Below, piece after piece: positions 47,490 through 59,838 of a stretch of 64,000 nucleotides of DNA. Under the pieces are notes generated by a model. The model was not told the DNA's origin, ran no database searches, and worked only from the letters and a program-made list of their open reading frames with translations. The position numbers and the translations under genes were made by a program. Numbering within the stretch: position 1 is the stretch's first letter; each line of letters begins with the position of its first letter. The DNA comes from Brienomyrus brachyistius (lineage: Eukaryota > Chordata > Actinopteri > Osteoglossiformes > Mormyridae): NCBI RefSeq assembly GCF_023856365.1, contig NC_064554.1, forward strand, positions 2,905,001-2,969,000, given 5' to 3'.

Positions 47490-49050
47490 GTAATAAGAAA
47501 ATAAGAAATTCACGAACGACAGGAGGCCATTCGGCCCATCACGCTCATTTGGGGAGAACTTAACTAATAGCTCAGAGTTGTTAAAATCTTATCTAGCTCT
47601 GATTAAAAGGAACCCAGGGGGGGGGTTTAGTTTGCACTACTTGAACAGGAAGACTATTCCATACTCTAACTACATGCTGTGTAAAAAAGTATTTTCTCAA
47701 ATTCAGTTTAAAATGTTCTCCGGCTAATTTCCACCTTTGGTCACGAATTCTAGTATTTAAACTAATACTAAAGTAGCCATTTGGCTGAACAGCATCCAGA
47801 CCTGTTAGAATCTTATATACCTGGATCATGTCCCCCCTTAGTCTCTTTTGCTCAAGGCTGAACAGATTCAGCTCAGCTAACCTCTCCTCATAAGACATTC
47901 CTCTAAGACCAGGAATCATTCTTGTAGCCCTACGCTGCACCTTTTCCAAGGCGGCAATGTCCTTTTCAAGGAATGGTGACCAAACATGCACACAATATTC
48001 TAGGTGGGGTCTTACCAAGGAATTATATAATCATAGCATGACCTCCCTTGACTTAATCTCCACACACCTACAGATATAACCCAACATCCTAATGGCCTTT
48101 TTTATTGCTTCCTCAAACTGGCCAGAGTGGGACATGGAAGCATCTTTCTTGTAAACAGCTACCTTTATTTCAGCGGACCCCATAAAATATCTGTACTTTA
48201 TATTTCTGTTCCCTTCATGGATGACCTTACATTTATCTATGTTAAATTTCGTCTGCCAGGTATCGCTAATTAAATCCAAATCCCATTGTAGCTTCTGTGC
48301 TGCTAATTTAGTATCTGCTACACCACCCACCTTGGTGCCATCTGCAAATTTAACTGTTTAAATTTTTTATTTAGTTTACTGTATATCCATCCATTTTCCA
48401 AACCGCTTATCCTATTGGGTCACGGGGGATTACTGTATATTTAATGTAAATTAGGAACAGCACTGGTCCTAAAATTGCACCCTGCGGTACCCCACTATGA
48501 ACGCAGGCCCACTGTGACATTGTGCCTCTAATTGCTTCCTGTCTGTTAACCAGTTTTCGGTCTAAGCTGCTACAGTTCCTAATACCCCTGCAGCTTTGAG
48601 CCATTTGTGGGGGACAACATAACTAAGTAGATCACATCGTAGGCCTTTTTGTGATCAATTTCTCTTGTAGCTTCCTCAAAGAACTCAAGTAGATTAATTA
48701 GTTAAACAGGACCTACCTCTCCTAAATCCACGTTGGCTTTCCCTCAGAATGTTATTTGAATTCAGGTAATCTACCATTTTCACTTGGATTATAGCTTCCA
48801 TGACTTTTCCAGTTATGCAATTTAAACTGATTGGCCTATAGTTTGCGGAATTACTTTGATCCCCTTTTTTGAATATGGGTGTTATATTAGCACGCTTCCA
48901 ATCAGAAGGTACCACACCAGCAGATAACGATTTCTGAAATAGTAAAGTTAAAGGTTGGCTAATAATATCCCTCATCTCTTTTAAAGTTATAGGTAAGATG
49001 TCATCAGGGCCCTGCGATTTATTTATTTTAAACTTTGAACCACATCAGCC
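47490..49050 (-). mobile_element. 5'-truncated CR1/Rex-type LINE (reverse transcriptase pseudogene)
   Basis: Minus-strand frames together give the C-terminal half of a non-LTR reverse transcriptase: FKKGDQSNSANYRPISL, GFRRGRSC, SGVPQGAILGPVLFLIYI, then FADGTKV where an active enzyme has F/YADD. The usual C-terminal module follows (VRPHLEYCVHVWSPFL; ALEKVQRRATRMIPGL). Stops and frameshifts interrupt it. The endonuclease half is missing. The 3' end reads GGCCTCCTGTCGTTCGTGAA then CTTAT repeats, as in fish CR1-like LINEs. A small SINE tail is inserted at 48387-48429. Confidence 0.85.
48387..48429 (-). mobile_element. 43-bp SINE-tail insertion inside the dead LINE
   Basis: This is a fragment of the GGAT-tailed SINE family (the sequence around AAACCGCTTATCC), flanked by an exact 11-bp duplication TTACTGTATAT at 48376-48386 and 48430-48440. 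Only the 3' tail of the element was copied. Confidence 0.8.
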
Positions 49051-52000
49051 TCAGTTATACATATACTGCTCATAGACGGCACTGTATTTACACTAAATGG
49101 TGGTGTTACTTGTGTTCTCTACTGTGAACACCCGTGTAAAATAATCATTAAACTCATTTACTATATCAATTTCATTTGGGCCTATTCATGAGGCCTATTT
49201 TTGTTTTGTGAAAGCATTTCAGATATTATTATTTTGGGTAAATCTTTGGGTACATTTTTTAAAATAATTATTTTGAATTGTGGATTGTTCAACTTTCAAG
49301 CAAAATGCCAAACTGAGTATTCTACTGTCCAAGTCATTCATTTTAATACTATATCTTCCATGTTATATTTAAGATTCAAAACTACTATTGAACAAGTTGA
49401 ACTAATAATGAATCCGACTATATAATGAGTAACGAGCGTGACTTTCCAATGACGAGGCAAATATGAACATTCAAGCGCGAACTGCATGAGCACAATAAGT
49501 AGTATGAAAATATCCAAAACTATATATTAACCTTTCAGTAATGCTTCAATAATTCAAAGTGACTCTTTTAAACTGTATTTTGAAATATTTTTCAATAGGC
49601 CTACGTTTCCCGTTCAACATAGCAAAGCCGTATCCATCACGGAACAACGCCATTATATACCACATACACAAAATCTGTCCCTCCTTTTCTTAGCTACTAT
49701 TTTGATCTCTCTAATATTATACCCTTTCCTCTCAACTGTGACTTTCCTGTAATCCTATTAAATGCCTGACACACCGCCCAAATTAATTATCCCCTCCCCT
49801 GCTTCCAAACTCCCATTTCTTTGGCGGCATAATCCTTAGCCTCTGTCTATGTGCCGTAAATCACTGTCCTCGCTCCTTTTAGCGAACTGAAGTCCTGCAG
49901 CCTCAGCGTTAAATCCTGGCTCAGTTACAGAGTCGAAAATGAATCTGGGCGCCAGAACATATATTCACGCAAGTCTGCGCGTCATGAGCCAATAATTGTT
50001 ATTTTAAAACACATCTACAACAATATGAATGTTATAGGGTAAGCGTAGATGCATAACTAAATTGGACTTCTCCCACTGTTAATCGTTTATGTCAGAATTC
50101 ATAAAACGTGTCGTTTCGTCTCATCCATCATTTGTCTCTTTTTTTATCGCCGTCAGTTTCACATGGCACTTAAATGAAGTAATTCGGTCTTAATTAAAAC
50201 GTGCCTTTTAATCGAATGTCGGTACAATATATTATTCCTCCTCGTACCAAAAGCTCAAACTCTACGGTTTTAGAAATCTGCACCTATACAGTAAATAAGT
50301 AGTGAAAGTGAAGCATACTTTCCCCCCAAAAAATAACAAAGTTCAAAGTTCTGGATCTGAAACGTCAACAAAGCGGGTTACTACTTCATTTACCTTCACA
50401 TAATAAACTATGTTGACTAACGAGCACTGCTGGAGAAGCCAAATCGTTGCCGTCGTCTTGGATTGTACACTTTATCCAAGGTGGGTTTGGAAGTAGCAAA
50501 ACCTGCTTGGCGAAAGTCACGTGCCTTAGTACTAAAATTGCAAACACACAGTTATGCGGGGTATGAATTTCGTCCTGTGTGAAATGCATTCGCTGTTTAG
50601 TTTTGGTATAGGAAAACCGAGACGGTGTCCGTTTTGCTTCGGGCTTTTTCTAATCATTCGTGCCAGTAAGGTAAGTGCTGAGGGGAGTGATGCGCACCGC
50701 AGGCAGGACGACGGTCACGGAAGGAGGGCGACGGAGCCAGTAAGGTGGCGGGGACAGCAGACCACCTGCCCTCAGCAAGGTGCGCCAGTCGGAAGGTCAC
50801 GACAACTAATCTGCCGCTCCGGCGGCTTACGGGCTATGAATAGACGCCGATGTAGTCCTAGGACATCTTTCACCCGAAATGTCCGGCGCTCTGGCACTGA
50901 CTACCTCCAGCCCTCGAATCCCTCCTCTGCTGCGTTCACTCTGTTGCAGCATCCCCAACCGGTACATCTACCTGCACCAGCGCCGTAATATTATCTCCTG
51001 TTATATATCCCACCCTTTTCTGCCCCCCCGTCCCACTTGCGATTTGTCCATCACGCACTGTACTCTGGCACGGAACTCCTTTTAAAATTTGTGCTTTGGC
51101 TACATGGTTACATTTATCCATTCACCTTGCCGTAAACTACATCATCTACTTTCTCTTATTCTTTACCTATTTACACCGAGTTTCCCTTCATTACACTCTA
51201 TCCTGAGTGTCTAGATTAAGGTTACCGCCTATTCCATGTCAGGGAGGACGCGTTGAGTAGGACAGGATTTATAATATACCATTTGAATCACAAGGACCTG
51301 AATTTCACGCTGTGTACTGATTCAGTCAAGGAAACAAACCAGTCAAGAAGAACTGAACTATATACATTTAGCCAAGCGCAGAAGTCTTTCGGTTTTAACG
51401 CAGTTTGTAAATCTTGGAGTAGTTCGAGGTGTGCTCTCTGACATGGAGCCTGAGCTGTGAAATTTTATATCCTGCTTAAGATGAGTTTTGATTGCTGAAG
51501 CCTTGCCCAAGTATCGTTTTACAATACATCAGTTACCAGAACCATCTCCATCCTCTTAAAGCGTAACAGAATATTGTCAATTATGAAAAATCATCATAGG
51601 CAACCCACGCATTATATGGACGACTTATTTGATGTTAAGACTGTTGTTAAGTATCGAGGGAACTTTCCTCTGTATAAATACACTGTATAATAACAGTGTT
51701 TTTATAGTGACCATGGAAACTAACGTTCCTTTCCGCTATCTGCCTAAATGACACGGTTGAGGGAAGTTATTTTTAAACGCATTGATTTCTGAATAGAAGT
51801 GGGTGTGAAACTGTTCAGAAGCGAAATGTGGAGGTTTGGGCAAAAAACAAAGATATTAAAAACGGAGTGAGTTATTATTATGGCGCAGGATTGAGATTTT
51901 GGCTGCTGCCACCCCAAATCAGAGGAGCTATTAAGAGGTTTGAAAGTAGTTGAATATCCTAAGTATCTACAGGAACGAAAAACACGAAAAAGTGGTGTGT

Positions 52001-53639
52001 CCGAGAAAAACCAAAGATTAAAAGACGGAAGGGGCAAGAAAAAATGAAGGGAAAATATATAGGAACAGAAGACACAGGATGGTTAATAGTGAACGCATTT
52101 GTTCAATAGCAGTAGAAAGTATTAATTTATTAATAACCAGCTACATGCACTGATAAAAGGAATAGGCAAAAATGGAAGGAGAGTACACACTGGTAGAAGA
52201 CGCACAAATGTGCACAAAGGGAGACACAATCAAGTTGACAAGCTCTCCCTCCTTCTCTCGCCCACACACTTCCAGAGCGTATTCTCGCGCTCAGGTGCCC
52301 GCCCGCGTGTAGGCAACGAGAGCGCTCAAAGAGAGGATTACTGCTTGCAGGGGAGCTGAGAGGTAGGAGGTGTCGAGGGGCAAAGAAATGATCTAGCATG
52401 GAAATGCAGAATAAATTATCCAGTAGAAAAGGAATTTCAGAAAAGGGATTTTGATATACACAGAAGGAACATACTTTAATTTACAAGTAACGCGATTATT
52501 GCTTCTTAGTAATAGTTTGGGAATTTGTTGCAGAGAGGATACAATTAGAAGCTTGAAAAGCGAAGTTGTGGATCGTTCTTGGCAGGAAGCAGGTGAGCAC
52601 GTTTATCGTTTTTGGTCCCGGACGATCTTGATTAATCTCTTTAAATCCACTTAGGTGTGTTAATAAACGTTTGGGTGAGATATTTTAAAGAGCGGTCTAA
52701 ATTACTTGTTGTATCCATTGTCCCCAAAATATTAATTATGCCTATAAAATTACAATTATTTTTTTCGCCCAGTGCGCTTTTGTCCCGCATCCAAATGATG
52801 AGCTAATGTCAGTTTTTTTTCGCATTAGGCAGAAATCTGATTTTAATTCATCCCCGCAAATGTGATCTTAAGCGATTCTTTTGATTCAGCAATGCAACTC
52901 ATTTACAGTTCCGGTAGTTAAAAAAGGATTACAGAACAACGTGCATGAACTACATATTGTGGGATTACACTTAAAATGATCGCATAACAACTATGGTGGT
53001 TTAACAGTTTCTGAAAGGATGGAAGAAAAAGAACAGCAAGTTTCTAAAAATCAGATGTGTAATCTGAGAATGCAATGTGTAAAATGTAAATGAGTATACC
53101 AAAGGTTTACAAAACACCAGGCTATCATTCAATAAAACCGTACAAGGTTTCTGGAAAAAGTTGTAGTAACATAACAGGCGGATAATCCCGAATATCTACG
53201 ACTATTCGTCTGTTCCTGTCAGATAAATCTGCTAAAGTATCAAACGTGAGTTAATTTTTAAATTGTGCAAATACAGACTATTTTAGAGAAATAAAATGTA
53301 ACACTGCAAATCATTACAAGCTTATAAAATGATTACTCCTGTAAGTTCATCAGGGTATAAAAGAAAAAAAAACTGGAAAACAAATGATCGAATACAACTA
53401 ACAATCAGTAGGTGAAGGTCATTTTAGCCGTTGTGATCAATTAAATAAGTACAAAAAACATAAAAGCCATACTGATTTTCGCAAACTGTCATTGTCATGT
53501 TCATATTTATGCCATATACATCTGTCACATTCACTGGCTCTCTATACGTCCTTCATAATATGACTGGCTGTTACAAAACTGATACCAGAGTGAATGTGTA
53601 TTAAATGTGTTAGGCATTACATTCGTTTTCATGTAAACT
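49051..53639. other. Intergenic region upstream of the Kir gene
   Basis: Mostly AT-rich with no recognised protein. Two strong donor-like sites suggest 5' untranslated exons, perhaps of the Kir gene: GCCAGTAAG|GTAAGT at 50670 and GAAGCAG|GTGAGC at 52592. A GC-richer open frame (50554-50988) has no family I recognise. These are suggestions only. Confidence 0.35.
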
Positions 53640-53955
53640 GTACCACCTATTCATTCATCCACCTTCTGCACTGTACAGGATGACGAACAGCATACCCCAG
53701 GAGAGACAGTGCACAGGGCAAGGAAGAATCCTGGACAGGATGTCAGTCCATCAGAAGGCATACAGCCAACTGCAAATGCATCTTATGAGAAATTAGAAGC
53801 CAAACCAATTTGCCCAAATGCATGTTTCTGGAGGAAACCGGAGTGGCCCTAGTGCAACGCTAGGAGAGTATGCAGACTCCTCGGAAACAGGGTGGCGACA
53901 ACAATCTGCACCCAGAACTTGGACTTCTGCACATTCAGGCACACTGACGCACTTT
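53640..53955 (-). mobile_element. Old SINE copy
   Basis: Degraded relative of 55035-55388: on the minus strand GGAGTCTGCATACTCTCC and CCACTCCGGTTTCCTCC correspond to its GGAGTTTGCATGTTCTCC and TACTCCGGTTTCCCCCC blocks. Confidence 0.55.
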
Positions 53956-54620
53956 GAAGTAACATCTGATACAATATTAAATATGATATTCCGTCATTTA
54001 ATTTTTATTCTGTGGCAAAGTTATACTCTAATTTCAGTGCCGCATGTCATACTACAATGATCAGCGATAAGCACGAAATGAAAATTGTTAACCTCACTAA
54101 CCAGTGCCTTGCATTTTTACACTCCCGCGGTGCGTAATGCCTTTGTCAGACTTTCAGAAATGATGCTGAACTTCTACTTTGATGCTTGCGTTATTTAATT
54201 CATAGACTATTAATTTTTATTCTATACACAGCTTCTATGCATAATGTAGTCTAATAAGTGTGTTTGCTTCATCAAACTACAGATCAAATCCAAAAACATT
54301 AGTCCAAAGACTTGAATTCATGAATATTCAGTCGTGGATGAGATACTGTAAAACGATATAAGTGCAAAATCCGCAGTGTTTCATGGTAAAACAGCATCTG
54401 CTCTGACAGCTGAATGTTAACTTGTTTTTCTGATGGAATCTTACAATTTTTCTCTATTTAATTATCCACTATGCGCTGCAAACTCTGTGCTCCTGTTTCA
54501 CTAAAAACACATCCTTTCGCTGTAATATGACTAGCGTTAGCCATCACGCAGTTTTCGTCTGCAGTGGTGGAGTTGACCCGGTTCGTCCTCTCCGTAATTA
54601 TGCGCATTTCTGCTTGCTTA

Positions 54621-54635
54621 CCACTAGGTGGCAGC
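54621..54635 (+). promoter_or_regulatory. CTCF-like motif, upstream side of the Kir gene
   Basis: CCACTAGGTGGCAGC fits every position of the CTCF core consensus. Its orientation points toward the Kir gene and the opposed motif at 63706. Confidence 0.4.
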
Positions 54636-55034
54636 GGCGGAAAGGCCACTTCTATAAGTTGTCTGGGGATCTGTTACGACCGTGGATGACACAGCATAGC
54701 TCTAATAGGATAAGGGTGGTCGGGTCAGTTCAGAGGATAATTCCACTATCCCTGCACTCCTGATTGCAGTCTCCTTTCCGCCGTCCTTTTTTTTTCAGAT
54801 TACCGCGTGGGACCTGAGCATGGTCGCTTGATTTTGACCTATGAAATTTCCGTTACTTAACAGAAATTAGTACAAGCTACAAGGTTCACCTGTAACTGTC
54901 TGTGCCAGTGCACACATACAAACAAATGCTTGGCGTGTAGCAACTTACTGAGCACTTAAGCAGCCCTTTCGGTTATATAAATACTTAACATTCATATTAA
55001 TTTTCCTTTATGGAAAAAAGACAGAGATATACAT

Positions 55035-55388
55035 CCATCCGTCCATTTTCCAAACCGCTTATCCTACTGGGTCGCGGGGGTTCCGGAGCCTATCCCAGAA
55101 GCAATGGGCACGAGGCAGGGAACAACCCAGGATGGGGGGCCAGCCCATCGCAGGGCACACTCACACACCATTCACTCACGCATGCACACCTACGGGTAAT
55201 TTAGTAACTCCAATTAGCCTCAGCATGTTTTTGACTGTGGGGGGAAACCGGAGTACCCGGAGGAAACCCCACGACGACATGGGGAGAACATGCAAACTCC
55301 ACACACATCTGATCCAGGCAGAGACTTGAACCCGGGTCCCAGAGGAGTGAGGCCACAGTGCTAACCACTGCACCACCATCCCACCCCT
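55035..55388 (-). mobile_element. Full-length tRNA-derived SINE with 12-bp target duplication
   Basis: Read on the minus strand it starts with A and B box-like sequence (GGTGCAGTGGTTAGCAC; GGGTTCAAGTCTC), carries a conserved body (GGAGTTTGCATGTTCTCCCC) and ends AAATGGACGGATGGATG. AGAGATATACAT is repeated exactly at 55023-55034 and 55389-55400, the hallmark of LINE-driven retroposition. Confidence 0.85.
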
Positions 55389-55400
55389 AGAGATATACAT

Positions 55401-58368
55401 GCTTTATATAATGCTCAACCCCCAGTTAAGACCTCTTCATGTTGATCCTAAATTTGTGCCTGTGACTCACTGAGTGTTTCACCCTGATTTGTACCTAATG
55501 ATTCAAAACAACAACCCAATAATATGAGACATGACTGGACATGGAGACCATTAATTATCAGCCACCAAACGCTCTGCCAGTTCCACAGCACAGCAGGGTC
55601 TACAGCCAGAAAGGGTTGCCATAACGTCTCTGCGAGGAGTTCACATCGTTTTTCTGCTCCTCGGTTCCCCTTTGCCTCTACAGGCAGCCGTGTTGTGATA
55701 GATTTACCTTCCTCCGATACACGGGGTTTCCTCTTCCCGGCCAGTCAGGTCGTCTTCTGCCATTTCCTCAAAGCGGAAGGTCTCTGCAGGAGAAGAGAAA
55801 AAAAGGGTCAGCAGGACAGAAACCTGTCTACAGCCTAATTACAGCACCAACATGGCCAATTTTCCAAGCTGCGATCAGTTTTGCGATACAAAGTCGCCCA
55901 GAGGCTTGCAGAACATGTTTATGCGTAAAAACAATGGAGAAACATTGCATATGCAGAACTGCAAACTAGCTTTGGGTTTGCAAAATAAACCAGTGTACCG
56001 CAGTTAGGAGGGGAAAATGAAAGCCATTTTTACTCATAGTCATTTAAAATAAATCTGTCAATACACTGTATTCATATTCTGTGCTTCAAATAAATCACTC
56101 TGGTACCACTATTTATATAAAAAAAAGATAATTATAATAAATAAAAAATAATTAAGAAAACAGGACAACCACCGCTCAATGTGCATTTTCCGATGTGTCA
56201 TCTAAGGATACGACTTTACGGTGGCGTGAAATTAATTTCCCAGGGACACAATTACGTTACATTGAAGCCAAGCATTCGATAAGCAGACGTATAAACGAAC
56301 AAAAGCTTCTTGGGTTTAAATGCTGAGGCCAGTAAACTGAAGAACTGGAGTGGGGAGGAAAGCGGAAAGGAGAAAAAACGGAAATATGCCTGTTTGGAAC
56401 ATTCACCCTAGCCTGAGCGAGCTGGCAGCCACCCCTGACATTTAATAGCCCAGTTTGCATCGTGGATATTAGCCACTGTATCCTGCCCCCCCCCCCCACA
56501 CACACACACACACGACATTCAGGAAGAAAACCAAGATGCCTGGCAGCAGAAAGAGCTGGCTTGATTTTTTTTGGGCAATGTGTTGTCATGGAGACGTGCG
56601 CAAACAATACCTTTGGCTGGCACACAGTGATACATACATCGTTACCGCAGATGTCGAACAGCCCTGATAAACTCCTGTCAAACAGGTTGATTCAAAACGT
56701 GTCTATTTTAATGTAAGATGAATGAGCGATGAGTAATATTCAGAAGGTACGTGACAGACTAATTCCCACAGTCAGCAATGACATTGTGGTATTATTCTGA
56801 TCAACTTTCTGCTGTTTCCGCAGGCAAACACTTAAGCCGGACCAGCTCATGGATTTCAACTGTAGCAGACATCAAGAGCATCTATGTCTTAGCCTCTGTG
56901 GCGCTGAACAGAACCGTCTCAAAATTGCACGGCAGAATTAACGGGTATTATACCAGAAGGATTACATCGGGGATTATTTTTTTGATTACGAAATTCATGT
57001 AAGGCAGAAAGCATGTCTGAGCCAAGTTCCTAGTGTATGCAGTTGCTTAAAAGGTCATGATTCTGCAGAGTAGCTTGTATGAAGACAACCCATTTTATAA
57101 GATGTATTTTTAATTTACCAATATATAGGCCTAACAGGTCTGCCTGAATGCAGCCTTTCAGGGTTAACTTTTAACAGTTTTAACAATATCCGCTTTTAGT
57201 GAGTACCCAATACTTTGTGGGTCATCAGTACATACTGAGTAGTCAGGGTAATCGCATTGCTTTGTTTACATGGACAAACTCTGAGGTGAAATGGGCTGTC
57301 ATTAAACATTTTAGGACAGATGTAATTCCTGCATACACTCTGGGTAAAGGGGACACGTCAAGGCAAATGAATCCATCCTTCTATGGACTAACTATCCTGT
57401 ACTCTTCCCTTCCCTCCCCTCTCTCTCCATTAGGATGTCCTCTGCAGACGCTGATCCTGGTCACCATGCCAGTCCCCAAACCTCATAAGTAGAGCCTGTA
57501 TCTCTCAGATCTCAGCAACAGTCTCCCGAGCGAACGATCCCCAATTCCATGGGAACGGTGAGAGGCAATAGGTGAGGAAGTGGAAATCACTCGTTATATG
57601 CAACATTTATATAAGGGCATTAAAAATACATCATGATGTAACCAGGAATTTGGATTGCAGATAATCTGGAATAAAATAATATTTTTACCTTAAAATACAA
57701 AATGTAATACCTATGCCACTCATATTATATTTGCACTTCTGTCTACTGTACTGTTTGCCTGACTTGCACATTGTACTTTGGACACTGCTGTCTGCTACAT
57801 GAGTAAATAAATGTAACATTTCTATCTGTATCCACTTTCAAAAACACACAACACAATTGGAAATTGAGTGCAATGACCAAAAAGTACCACAAGAGGGAGA
57901 CCTGAAATTTAAAAATGCCTCTTTTGAAAGGCATTCTGACAAAGGCAGTGGAATAGCGATGCGGCTGAGCACACATCCTGGCTCAGATATAATTCTTAAA
58001 ACCTTTGTGGCCGCAGTGCTTCACTCAGGCAAGCCCCTCCCCAGGTAATCCTTCATAGAGGTGAAAGAAAAGTAAAAGCAAGGAACAAGATAAAATGCGA
58101 CTTATATTTCACAAAAGGATTTGGGAACCTTATACACACCCAGTAAATTGTTAAAGTCAAATGTCAAAATAAGAATTTAAATGAATCCTTTGTCTATTTT
58201 CCATTATTTCTGCCTCATTCTTCAATCCCATCCACAAAAAAAAGTTACAGCATCGTTTCGACAGCCGAAGAGGGACTCAAAGTCTCGGTTTTCGGGCTGT
58301 ACAATGGACACGATCCGGTGCAACACCATCAGTCCTCCTTGGGTCTGGGGCTTGGAGGCGAAAGGCCA
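55401..58368 (+). other. 5' flank and probable 5' UTR of the Kir gene
   Basis: No coding exon was recognised. A CA/poly-C tract lies at about 56487-56515. An acceptor-like TTTCGACAG ends at 58264, so the main Kir exon may begin at 58265. An ATG at 58304 opens an out-of-frame upstream ORF that closes at 58381, overlapping the chosen Kir start. Confidence 0.4.
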
Positions 58369-59838
58369 ATGGGAGACATGAGGGGAGGCACAGGGGTCAT
58401 GGTGGAGGCGCAGAGGATGGAGAGCAACAACAACGGGAGGATTGTGACCACCAGGAGCGGAGCGCCGAGGAGCCGCTTCGTCAAGAAGAACGGCCAGTGC
58501 AACGTCATCTTCTCCAACATGGAGGACAAGCAGCAGCGCTACCTGGCTGACATCTTCACCACCTGCGTCGATATTCGCTGGAGGTACCTGCTGCTCATCT
58601 TCAGCTGCGCCTTCCTGTCATCCTGGCTCTTCTTCGGGGCGATCTTCTGGGTGGTTTCCTGGGCACATGGCGACTTCGAGGTGTACACGGGGGGTGTATC
58701 CCATTTCGGGGGGAACTTAGACCTGGGAGGGGCACTGGGCCACAGCCTTGCACACAGGGAGGAGAACCGCAAAGAGTGGATGCCATGTCTGCTTCACGTC
58801 CAGAGCTTCACCGGTGCCTTCCTGTTCTCCATGGAGACCCAGACCACTATCGGCTACGGTTTCCGGTGTGTGACTGAGGAATGCCCCATAGCTATGATGA
58901 CCGTGGTCGTTCAGTCCATTATGGGCTGCCTCATTGATGCCTTCATGATTGGGACAGTCATGGCCAAGATGGCACGCCCCAAGAAGAGGGCCCAAACGCT
59001 GCTCTTCTCCCACAACGCCGTCATCAGCCTCAGAGACGGCAAACTCTGCCTGATGTGGCGGGTGGGCAACCTGAGGAAGAGCCACATCGTGGAAGCCCAC
59101 GTCAGGGCCCAGTTCATCAGGCCCTACATCACAGCAGAAGGAGAGTTCATTCCTATGGAACAGATGGACCTCAACGTGGGCTACGATGAGGGCATAGACA
59201 GGCTTTTCCTTGTGTCTCCTCTCGTCATCATCCACGAAATTGACAAGGACAGCCCGCTGTATGGCATGAGCAAAGCCAACCTAGAGACAGAAGAATTCGA
59301 GATTGTGGTTATCCTTGAGGGAATGGTGGAGGCCACAGCTATGACCACCCAAGCTAGAAGCTCCTACCTGCCTAAAGAGATCCTCTGGGGACAGAGGTTT
59401 GAGCCGTTGATTTTCGAGGACCGGGACACCTACCAGGTAGACTACTCCCGGTTCCACAAGACCTATGAGGTGAGCTCCACACCCCACTGCAGTGCCAAGG
59501 AGCTGAGTGAAACACCGATCCAGTCATCAGCCTGCACATCATGCTCTGCATCTCCCACTGGCCCCAACAATGGGCACCGCTTCTTGCCTACTCACTCCCC
59601 GAGTGACTTCTGCTATGAGAATGAGGTGAGCTTGTGCGAGGATGAAGGAGAACCTGAGATCGGAAGGAGTAGAGTTGCCTCAGACCATCTCATCCGAAAC
59701 CCTCTTTTCCAGGATAGACTCCGTGAGCAGGCCAGTGAGGTGCTGTGTGTTTTAGACATGGATGATAAGGTAGAATTTGAACGACTGACAGCCATTCCCC
59801 TCGATCCACTCACCTTGAGGAAGGGGTCCAATATGTGA
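58369..59838 (+). CDS. kcnj4: Inward-rectifier potassium channel, Kir2 subfamily (Kir2.3-like)
   Basis: One uninterrupted coding exon, 489 aa from the ATG at 58369; the frame stays open upstream, but without another ATG. Kir2 channels set resting potential in neurons and heart. Features: [11 protein letters not shown] near the N-terminus, M1 about 71-95, a long extracellular turret, filter TIGYGF with GYG at 162-164, M2 about 171-201 with the rectification aspartate (GCLIDAF, D190), PIP2-binding PKKR at 204-207, disulphide cysteines C140 and C172, and the ER-export motif FCYENE at 414-419. The cytoplasmic domain is typical ([20 protein letters not shown]). The long turret and divergent pairing with kdelr3 favour KCNJ4 over KCNJ2, KCNJ12 or KCNJ14. 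The C-terminus ends GSNM, not the RRESxI PDZ ligand of most Kir2 proteins. Orthology to KCNJ4 is an inference; Kir2 membership is firm. Confidence 0.9.
   Translation: MGDMRGGTGVMVEAQRMESNNNGRIVTTRSGAPRSRFVKKNGQCNVIFSNMEDKQQRYLADIFTTCVDIRWRYLLLIFSCAFLSSWLFFGAIFWVVSWAHGDFEVYTGGVSHFGGNLDLGGALGHSLAHREENRKEWMPCLLHVQSFTGAFLFSMETQTTIGYGFRCVTEECPIAMMTVVVQSIMGCLIDAFMIGTVMAKMARPKKRAQTLLFSHNAVISLRDGKLCLMWRVGNLRKSHIVEAHVRAQFIRPYITAEGEFIPMEQMDLNVGYDEGIDRLFLVSPLVIIHEIDKDSPLYGMSKANLETEEFEIVVILEGMVEATAMTTQARSSYLPKEILWGQRFEPLIFEDRDTYQVDYSRFHKTYEVSSTPHCSAKELSETPIQSSACTSCSASPTGPNNGHRFLPTHSPSDFCYENEVSLCEDEGEPEIGRSRVASDHLIRNPLFQDRLREQASEVLCVLDMDDKVEFERLTAIPLDPLTLRKGSNM

Noticed and set aside
50554..50988. 144-codon plus-strand frame as a possible new gene
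   Set aside because: It starts with ATG but its sequence resembles no domain, composition is ordinary, and a strong donor inside it suggests an untranslated exon or chance.
58318..58368. Seventeen-residue N-terminal extension of the Kir protein
   Set aside because: The codon at 58318 is GTG, not ATG. The first in-frame ATG is at 58369.
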